In this document: piece after piece, positions 8,752 to 14,794 of the stretch
Layout: each line of letters opens with the position of its first letter
Numbering within the stretch: position 1 is the stretch's first letter
DNA from: Planctomycetota bacterium
GTDB lineage: Bacteria > Planctomycetota > PUPC01 > DSUN01
DNA length: 64,000 nucleotides
NCBI GenBank assembly: GCA_035384565.1
Contig: DAOOIT010000027.1
Location: forward strand, 12,914 to 76,913
Direction of reading: 5' to 3'
Position numbers and translations under genes: made by a program
The notes under the pieces: model-generated
The model's database searches: none
What the model saw: only the letters and a program-made list of their open reading frames with translations
What the model was told of the DNA's origin: nothing

Positions 8752-10707
8752 ATGTGCGGGATCTGCGGCATCCTCCATCGCACTGAGACGCCGGTCTCGC
8801 GCGACACGCTGCGGGCGATGATCGCGCGCCTGCGCCATCGCGGCCCCGACGACGCCGGCACCTTCATTCGGGGCGACTTGCCGGCCGACCAGGCCGCGGG
8901 TCCGAAGCCTCAGGCCCCAGTCCGCAATCCGCAATCCGCAGTCGGCAATCTCGGCCTCGGCATGACTCGCCTCTCGATCATTGACGTGATGGGCGGCCAC
9001 CAGCCGATGGCCAACGAGGACGGCTCGGTGTGGGTCGTTCTCAACGGCGAGATCTACAACTTCCGCGAGCTGAAGAACGAGTTGCTCGAACGCGGCCACC
9101 TCTTCCGCTCGCACGCCGACACTGAAGTCATCGTGCACCTCTATGAGGAGATGGGCGAGCGCGTCGTCGAGCGACTCCACGGGATGTTCGCCTTCGCGGT
9201 GTGGGACGAGCGCCGCGTGCAACTGCTCCTCGCCCGCGACCGCCTGGGCAAGAAGCCGCTGGTCTACAGCGACGACGGCTCGCGCCTGGCCTTCGCCTCC
9301 GAGCTCCAGGCCCTGCTCGAGGCCCCGGGCGTTCCTCGAGCCGTCTCACCCGAAGCGCTTGACCTCTATCTCACCTATCAGTATGTTCCCGCGCCGCTCA
9401 CCATCTACGAGGGCATCCGCAAGCTGCTGCCCGCCCACTACCTCGTGGCCTCGAAGGATGGCACCCGCATCGAACGCTACTGGAACCTGCCGACCGAGAC
9501 GCAGGAAACACCCGCTTCGGCGGCCGAGCTGCGAAACCTGCTCGACCAGGCGGTGAGACGGCGCCTCATAAGCGATGTGCCCCTCGGCGCCTTCCTCAGC
9601 GGCGGCATTGATTCGAGCATCGTCGTGGGCCTGATGGCCCGCCACCAGCGGGAGCCGGTCAAGACCTTCTCCATCGGCTTCGGCCACACGAAGTACGACG
9701 AACTGAATTATGCGCGCCTCGCCGCCAAGCGCTTCGGGACCGACCACCACGAGTTCGTGGTGGAGCCGAAGGCCATCGAGGTCCTGCCGCTCCTCGTCCG
9801 CCATTATGGAGAACCGTTCGCCGATTCGTCAGCCATCCCGACCTACTACCTCGCGCAGAAGACGCGAGAGCACGTGACCGTGGCGCTTTCGGGCGACGGC
9901 GGCGACGAGGGCTTCGGCGGCTACGAGCGCTACGCGGCGATGGCCCTCGGGGCAAGATACGACGCGTTGCCGCGCCCGCTGAGGAGCGCGGTGGGCGGGC
10001 TCGCCCGGGCGCTCTTCGGCCGGGCCTCGACCGCCGAACCCAAGATGCGCGGCCGCAGACTCCGCCGGTTTGTCGAGGGACTCTCCCGCTCACAGGTCGA
10101 GCGCTACATCGAGTGGATCGCCTACTTCAAGCCGTCTGAGAGGCCCGGACTCTATACCGCCGACTTCGCCGTGCGGCTGGGCGGCCACGACGCGGCCCGC
10201 TATCTGGCGGCGGAGTTTGACAAGGTGTCGCTCCTCGATGCCGCTGCCGCCACGGCCCGCGTGGACGCCGCAACCTATCTGCCCAACGATATCCTGACGA
10301 AGGTGGACATCGCCAGCATGGCCAACTCTCTGGAGGTCCGCTGCCCGTTTCTCGACCCCGAGGTGATCGGCTTCGGGCTGTCGCTGCCTACGGGGCTCAA
10401 GATGGGAAGCTTGGGCACGACGACCAAGAAGTTCCTGCGGGCCGCCTTCGCCGATCTCTTGCCGCCCCCGATCCGGAGGCGGGGCAAGATGGGCTTCGGC
10501 GTGCCGATTGCCCACTGGCTGCGCAGCGAATTGCGCGACTACGCCCGAGGCATCCTGCTCTCCCCCGAGTGCCTGGGCCGCGGCTACTTCCGCGAGGAGA
10601 TGGTGCGTCGCCTCGTCGAGGAGCACCAGACCTGCCGCGCTGACCACGCTGACCGCCTCTGGGCGCTCCTCAGCCTCGAGCTCTGGCACCGCGAGTTCCT
10701 GCCGTGA
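8752..10707 (+). CDS. asnB: Asparagine synthetase (glutamine-hydrolysing)
   Basis: 651-aa class II glutamine amidotransferase that makes asparagine, or amidates a related carboxylate, with ATP and glutamine. The N-terminal nucleophile is Cys2 (MCGICGI); the synthetase domain has the pyrophosphate loop SGGIDSS at about residues 283-289, SGDGGDEGFGGYERY and the C-terminal GKMGFGVPIAHWL. Such proteins in Planctomycetes-type genomes often belong to exopolysaccharide or peptide-modification loci, so the substrate may not be free aspartate. Odd feature: between HRGPDDAG and the conserved LGMTRLSIID there is an extra stretch of about 25 residues, part of which (residues 57-66) is encoded by four copies of a 7-bp repeat (8922-8949) seen elsewhere between genes. 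Confidence 0.9.
   Translation: MCGICGILHRTETPVSRDTLRAMIARLRHRGPDDAGTFIRGDLPADQAAGPKPQAPVRNPQSAVGNLGLGMTRLSIIDVMGGHQPMANEDGSVWVVLNGEIYNFRELKNELLERGHLFRSHADTEVIVHLYEEMGERVVERLHGMFAFAVWDERRVQLLLARDRLGKKPLVYSDDGSRLAFASELQALLEAPGVPRAVSPEALDLYLTYQYVPAPLTIYEGIRKLLPAHYLVASKDGTRIERYWNLPTETQETPASAAELRNLLDQAVRRRLISDVPLGAFLSGGIDSSIVVGLMARHQREPVKTFSIGFGHTKYDELNYARLAAKRFGTDHHEFVVEPKAIEVLPLLVRHYGEPFADSSAIPTYYLAQKTREHVTVALSGDGGDEGFGGYERYAAMALGARYDALPRPLRSAVGGLARALFGRASTAEPKMRGRRLRRFVEGLSRSQVERYIEWIAYFKPSERPGLYTADFAVRLGGHDAARYLAAEFDKVSLLDAAAATARVDAATYLPNDILTKVDIASMANSLEVRCPFLDPEVIGFGLSLPTGLKMGSLGTTTKKFLRAAFADLLPPPIRRRGKMGFGVPIAHWLRSELRDYARGILLSPECLGRGYFREEMVRRLVEEHQTCRADHADRLWALLSLELWHREFLP
8922..8949 (+). 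repeat. Heptanucleotide repeat, 4 units, inside asnB
   Basis: Four successive 7-bp units of the form CCGCAAT (reverse complement phase GCGGATT), the last two with one change each. It is in frame and codes part of a non-conserved loop of AsnB. It is related to the intergenic heptamer arrays at 17683-17710 and 33728-33776. Confidence 0.75.
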
Positions 10708-10722
10708 GGCGCGATCCCTGCG

Positions 10723-11898
10723 TCACGCGGAGGCCAGGACAAGGCTCGCACAGGCGCCGCTCGGGTCGGCGGCATTGACCAGGAGGGTGCCGACCGGGCC
10801 GTCCAGCGGCTCGCCGGCCACCAGGCGGACGCCGTCGGGCAATGGGCCATAGGTGGGCAACGCGGCGGGCAGGAAGCGGTCCTCGAGGCAGGCGAGCGCG
10901 GCAGCCAGCGATACCGCGCCCCCCGCTCCCATCGCCTCGCCAAGCCAGCCTTTCACAGAGGTGAGCGCGGGCCTCGCCCCGCTGAAGACGGCCCGAATCG
11001 CCTCGATCTCCGCGGCGTCGAACGCGGGCGAGCCGCAGCCGATGCCGAGAATCGCGTCCACATCGCCGAAGCGGATGCCCCCACGCGCCAGCGCGTCGCG
11101 CATCGAACGAGCCAGGCCGTCGGCCACCGATTCGCCGTGGCACGAGGCCCAGCCGAGCACACGGGCGAGGACGGGAGTGTTCCACTGCCGCGCCGACTCG
11201 GCCTCCTCGACGGCGACCACGGCCGCCCCTTCGCCGAGCAACATTCCGCTCGATGCGGGGTCGTAGGGCCGCGGCTCCTGCCCAGGATGCAGCCTGCCGC
11301 GCCGGCAATAGGCGTGGAAGACCGGCTCCGAGAGTGATTCGGACCCGCCTGCCAGCAACCGCTTCTCCTTGCCCAGCGCCACGCGCCGGCAGGCGTACTC
11401 CACCGCCGCCAGGCCCGACACGTGACCGCTCGTGAGACAGGCATTGAAGCCGCGGAGCTTGAACTCAATCGAGGCCAGGCTGTTGGGCGCGTTCGCGTAG
11501 CTGTGGGTGAAGGGCAGCGGGGAGACGAACTTGGGCTTGCCCTCGACCAGCTTCTGCGCGAAGAGCTGGAGCGAATCCATGCAGCCCCACGCCGTGCCCA
11601 GGATCAGCCCCACACTCTCGTCGCCTGTCCAATGGGCATCGCGCAGCGCCGTGGCGCAGGCGGCGAGGGCAAAGGCCGAGGTGCGGTCAACGTAGGTCTT
11701 CGACGACTCGATGAAGTCGGCAAGCTCCAGGTCGAGCACTTCCGCGCCGAAGCGGCACGGGTAGGCCGAGGCATCGAACGAGGCGAGCTCGCCGAAGCCT
11801 GGGCGCCCCTCGCGCAGCGCTGTGCTCAACGCCTCGAGCGACAGCCCGAGCGGTGTGATGCAACCAACGCCCGTGATGACGACGTCACTGCCGTTCAT
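10723..11898 (-). CDS. Ketosynthase homologue lacking the catalytic triad (chain-length-factor-like)
   Basis: 391 aa with the thiolase fold of KAS I/II (start MNGSDVVITGVGCITPLG, end GTLLVNAADPSGACASLVL), but none of the catalytic residues is kept. Aligned with its upstream partner, the nucleophile Cys155 becomes His159 (SGHVSGLAAV), His287 of HGTGT becomes Ile286 (LGIGCGSPAFD) and His324 becomes Glu321 (KGWLGEAMGAGG); only the Lys before the last site remains. The start codon overlaps the stop of the active ketosynthase (ATGA), so the two are made together and probably form a heterodimer, as KS and chain-length factor do in type II polyketide and aryl-polyene systems. No acyl carrier protein, reductase or dehydratase lies nearby. 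Role is inferred; the loss of active-site residues is seen directly. Confidence 0.8.
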   Translation of the reverse strand: MNGSDVVITGVGCITPLGLSLEALSTALREGRPGFGELASFDASAYPCRFGAEVLDLELADFIESSKTYVDRTSAFALAACATALRDAHWTGDESVGLILGTAWGCMDSLQLFAQKLVEGKPKFVSPLPFTHSYANAPNSLASIEFKLRGFNACLTSGHVSGLAAVEYACRRVALGKEKRLLAGGSESLSEPVFHAYCRRGRLHPGQEPRPYDPASSGMLLGEGAAVVAVEEAESARQWNTPVLARVLGWASCHGESVADGLARSMRDALARGGIRFGDVDAILGIGCGSPAFDAAEIEAIRAVFSGARPALTSVKGWLGEAMGAGGAVSLAAALACLEDRFLPAALPTYGPLPDGVRLVAGEPLDGPVGTLLVNAADPSGACASLVLASA

Positions 11899-13094
11899 CG
11901 GCCCTCCCAGCGTGCGAGCACGATCGCCGAGTTGGTGCCACCGATGCCGTAGGCGTTGCAGAGGGCGACTCGCACGTCGCACGTCCGCGCCTCGTTCGGC
12001 ACATAGTCCAGGTCGCACTCGGGGTCGGGCGTCTCGTAGTGAATGGTGGGCGGCACGATGCCGGTCTGAAGGGTCCTGATGGTGGCGATGGATTCGAGGG
12101 TGCCGGCGGCGCCGCAGGTGTGCCCGATCATGGACTTGTTGGCCGTGATAACGAGGCGTCGGGCGTGGGCGTTGAAGACGGCCTTGATGGCGGCCGTCTC
12201 GATCTTGTCGTTATACGGGGTGCCTGTGCCGTGGGCATTGACGTGCTGGACGTCTTCGGGACTGACGCCTGCGTCGTCGAGGGCGCCCTGCATGACGGCG
12301 GTGATGCCTCTGCCGCTGGTATCGGGGGCAGTCATGTGGAAGGCGTCATTGTTCATCGCGTGGCCGAGGACTTCGGCATGGATGGCCGCGCCGCGGGCCC
12401 TCGCGGCGTCCAGTGCTTCGACGAGGATCACGCCTGCGCCTTCGGAGAAGATTGTGCCCTGGCGGTTCTTGTCGAAGGGACGAACGATCTCGGGCGTGAT
12501 GGCGCGGAGCGCGCTCAGGCCGCTGTAGGACATCAGGGCCAGTTCGTCGTAGCCGCCGGCGATGGCTCGCTCGCAGCGCCCCTCGCGAATGAGGTCCACG
12601 GCGTAGCCGATGGCCGCGACACCCGAGGCGCAGGACAGCGACAGTGTTGCCGCGGGTCCGCGCAGACCCCATCGCCGCGCGGCTGCGATGGCGGCGGCCT
12701 GGAAGTCGAACTCGGCGAGCCAGCGGGGGTCGGGCGTTTCGCCGCGAGTCTGGGCGGCCAGCAGCTTCTCGCCGTGCTCGCAGCCGCCGAAGTTCGTGGC
12801 CAGCACGATCCCCGCCGAACGGAGTTCTTCCCCTTCGAGCCGTGCATCGGCGAGGGCCTGCTCGATGGCGGCCAGGGCGTACTGCTTCGCTCGGCTCGCC
12901 TCGGGGTCGGCGAACGCGAAGCCTCTCACCTCGCCGCCGTTCGTGTTGCGAAAGGGGCTGGCGTCGAAATGCGTGATGGGGCCGACCGCATCGCGCCCCG
13001 CGCACAGCCCGGCCCAGAACTCCGCCACGGAGTTGCCGTTGGGGGCGATGGCGCCCAGGCCGGTGATGACGAGGCGGGGGGCAGAAGTAGGCAC
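11895..13094 (-). CDS. Beta-ketoacyl-ACP synthase, KAS II type
   Basis: 399-aa condensing enzyme that joins an acyl thioester to malonyl-ACP. All three catalytic residues are present: Cys155 (SLSCASGVAAIG), His287 (NAHGTGTPYND) and His324 (KSMIGHTCGAAG), with Lys319. It is of FabF type and length. It is first of a coupled pair with the triad-less homologue downstream. A promoter is predicted at 13213-13241, which gives a leader of about 110 nt containing two inverted arrays of a 9-bp repeat. Housekeeping fabF normally sits in a fab cluster with acpP; its absence here and the dead partner suggest a specialised polyketide or polyene product instead. That is inference. Confidence 0.88.
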   Translation of the reverse strand: MPTSAPRLVITGLGAIAPNGNSVAEFWAGLCAGRDAVGPITHFDASPFRNTNGGEVRGFAFADPEASRAKQYALAAIEQALADARLEGEELRSAGIVLATNFGGCEHGEKLLAAQTRGETPDPRWLAEFDFQAAAIAAARRWGLRGPAATLSLSCASGVAAIGYAVDLIREGRCERAIAGGYDELALMSYSGLSALRAITPEIVRPFDKNRQGTIFSEGAGVILVEALDAARARGAAIHAEVLGHAMNNDAFHMTAPDTSGRGITAVMQGALDDAGVSPEDVQHVNAHGTGTPYNDKIETAAIKAVFNAHARRLVITANKSMIGHTCGAAGTLESIATIRTLQTGIVPPTIHYETPDPECDLDYVPNEARTCDVRVALCNAYGIGGTNSAIVLARWEGR

Positions 13095-13109
13095 GTGCAG
13101 ACCGCCAAT

Positions 13110-13206
13110 AGGACCGATTGGACCGAGAGGACAGGTAGGACAGGCGGCCTACTGCGGACGCACAGGCCTTCATCGTTCCATCGGTCCTATCCGTCCTATC
13201 GGTGCC
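13110..13206. repeat. Inverted arrays of a 9-bp repeat (site 1)
   Basis: Four 9-bp units of the form AGGACCGAT (13110-13145) face four units of its reverse complement ATCGGTCCT (13171-13206), separated by 25 bp. The pair lies in the predicted leader of the ketosynthase mRNA and could fold into a long imperfect hairpin. Confidence 0.8.
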
Positions 13207-13212
13207 ATGCCT

Positions 13213-13241
13213 ATCCTAGCCCCCGCGTTGCCGGCGATCAA
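13213..13241 (-). promoter_or_regulatory. Candidate promoter of the ketosynthase pair
   Basis: On the minus strand TTGATC, 17 bp, TAGGAT; it overlaps the stop codon of the threonine aldolase gene upstream. Confidence 0.5.
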
Positions 13242-14278
13242 GCCGACATCAGCACCCGCTTGAAAATGGCCACGGCGTCGAGCACCTGCTCGCGGGTGAC
13301 ATCGAGATGGGTGACGAGCCGGATGCGGTGCGGAGCGGTGTCGTACATCAGAACGCCGGCCTTCGCCATCGTGTGCTTGAGGGCGGCCGCGGTCATTCCC
13401 GTGCGAGAACAGTCGAAGAAGACCATGTTGGTCTCCACCTCGCCGGGGTCGAGGTCGAGGGTGTCAATCTCCGCGAGGCCCTGGGCGAGGAGGCGGGCGT
13501 TGGCGTGGTCTTCGGCGAGCCGCTCGACGTTGTGCTGGAGCGCATAGATAGCCGCCGCAGCCAGAATGCCGGCCTGGCGCATCCCGCCGCCGAACACTTT
13601 GCGCCAACGGCGCGCCCGCTCGATGAAGTCGCGCGGCCCGGCCACGATGGAGCCCACGGGGCAGCCCAGGCCCTTCGAGAAGCAGAGGGTGGCGGAGTCG
13701 CAATGCCGCGTGTAGTCGGTGGGCCTGACTCTCTTCTCGACGCAGGCGTTGAGCAGCCGCGCGCCATCGAGGTGCAGGCGGATGCCGTGACGCCGGGCCA
13801 CCTCGCCAATGCCGACCACTGTCTCGACGGGGTAGATCGAGCCGCCGCCGCGGTTGTGGGTGTTCTCGATGGCGATGAGCGCCGTGGGGCCGTGATGGAC
13901 GTTCTTCGGCCGGATCCGCGCTTCGACCTGTTCGGGCGTCATGATGCCTCGCCGTCCGTCCACCGGCGCCACCTGCACGCCGGACAACGCGGCAATGGCC
14001 GCGCTCTCGAGGTTGTAGCAGTGGGCGTTCAGGTCCACGATCATTTCGTCGCCCGCCTGGGTCCAGGTCTTGATCGCCACCTGGTTGGCCATCGAGCCCG
14101 AGGGGGTGAAGAGCGACGCCTCCATGCCGTAGAGCTCGGCGCACAGTTCCTCGAGCCGGTTGATCGTCGGGTCCTCGCGGGCCACGTCGTCGCCGACCTC
14201 GGCGTCGGCCATCGCCTGGCGCATGGCGGGCGAGGGCCTGGTCACGGTGTCGCTGCGCAGGTCAATGGGCAGTTCCAT
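13238..14278 (-). CDS. ltaE: Low-specificity L-threonine aldolase
   Basis: 346-aa fold-type I PLP enzyme that splits threonine and allo-threonine to glycine and acetaldehyde. The N-terminus IDLRSDTVTRPSPAM, the TPSGSMANQ segment, the aspartate motif HLDGARLLNA and the PLP-binding lysine K202 in CFSKGLGCPVGS are all those of the LtaE/GLY1 family, and length is normal. AAGGGA precedes the ATG. It is the last gene of a minus-strand unit (helicase, DUF123 protein, aldolase) with only 12 bp to the gene upstream. Confidence 0.93.
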   Translation of the reverse strand: MELPIDLRSDTVTRPSPAMRQAMADAEVGDDVAREDPTINRLEELCAELYGMEASLFTPSGSMANQVAIKTWTQAGDEMIVDLNAHCYNLESAAIAALSGVQVAPVDGRRGIMTPEQVEARIRPKNVHHGPTALIAIENTHNRGGGSIYPVETVVGIGEVARRHGIRLHLDGARLLNACVEKRVRPTDYTRHCDSATLCFSKGLGCPVGSIVAGPRDFIERARRWRKVFGGGMRQAGILAAAAIYALQHNVERLAEDHANARLLAQGLAEIDTLDLDPGEVETNMVFFDCSRTGMTAAALKHTMAKAGVLMYDTAPHRIRLVTHLDVTREQVLDAVAIFKRVLMSA

Positions 14279-14290
14279 CGCTGGTCCCTT

Positions 14291-14794
14291 TCACCCCAAT
14301 ACCTGATAAGGCATCCGCGGCTTGCGGACGAAGTAGGTGAGATGCGCCGGGCAGCCGTGGACGCAGTCGGAAGAGCCGAATCCGCGAATCGGTGCGACGG
14401 CCCCTGGCCGCCGCTGAATGCTCTGATTGAGTCTGCACTCCTCGCGCCGCTCAGACGGGTAGGGGATGGCAGCCACGAGCGTCGAGGCGGGGAGAGCGAG
14501 GAGATGGTCAACGTGCCAGTGCAGTTTCTTGACCCGCCGCTGGTGCCGTGCGATGCGGGCGGCAAGGCCGTTCATCGCGCTGCCGCAGTAGACGTAGTAG
14601 CCCTTTCGGAAGCCACAACGCCCGAGCCGCCCAATCGCGGCTTCGCTGGCAGCACCGAGCCGAATCACGAGACAATACGCGCCCCCCGCGGGCTGGTCAG
14701 GGCGGATAGGACGTGGCCTGCGCGTCGGCCCGCCAACGGCAGATGTCGTCGTGGTCCTATCGGTCCTATTATCCGTCCTATCGGTCCTACTCAT
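14291..14794 (-). CDS. DUF123 / GIY-YIG-like protein
   Basis: About 167 aa. The core (AYCLVIRLG, GYYVYCGSAMNGLAARIARH, HWHVDHLL, then SSDCVHGCPAHLTYF) matches DUF123, a GIY-YIG-like fold found alone or attached to endonuclease III; its activity is not established. The start is uncertain: ATG at 14794 overlaps the helicase stop by 8 bp, and another in-frame ATG lies at 14815. The first residues after the start are coded by a 9-bp repeat array and read as degenerate RTDRTD-type text, so the functional protein probably begins near residue 30, although no good start codon is visible there. The stop lies 12 bp before the aldolase start. Confidence 0.75.
   Translation of the reverse strand: MSRTDRTDNRTDRTTTTSAVGGPTRRPRPIRPDQPAGGAYCLVIRLGAASEAAIGRLGRCGFRKGYYVYCGSAMNGLAARIARHQRRVKKLHWHVDHLLALPASTLVAAIPYPSERREECRLNQSIQRRPGAVAPIRGFGSSDCVHGCPAHLTYFVRKPRMPYQVLG
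14752..14790. repeat. Array of the 9-bp repeat (site 2)
   Basis: Four units of CGGTCCTAT type, one with a 3-bp insertion, covering the last codon of the helicase gene and the first codons of the DUF123 gene. A single opposite-facing unit (GGATAGGAC) lies at 14703-14711. Confidence 0.75.

Noticed and set aside
13081..13240. Possible collagen-like Gly-Pro-Ile coding sequence
   Set aside because: The text comes from the 9-bp period of the repeat array; it changes frame with orientation and has no start, signal peptide or conserved ends.
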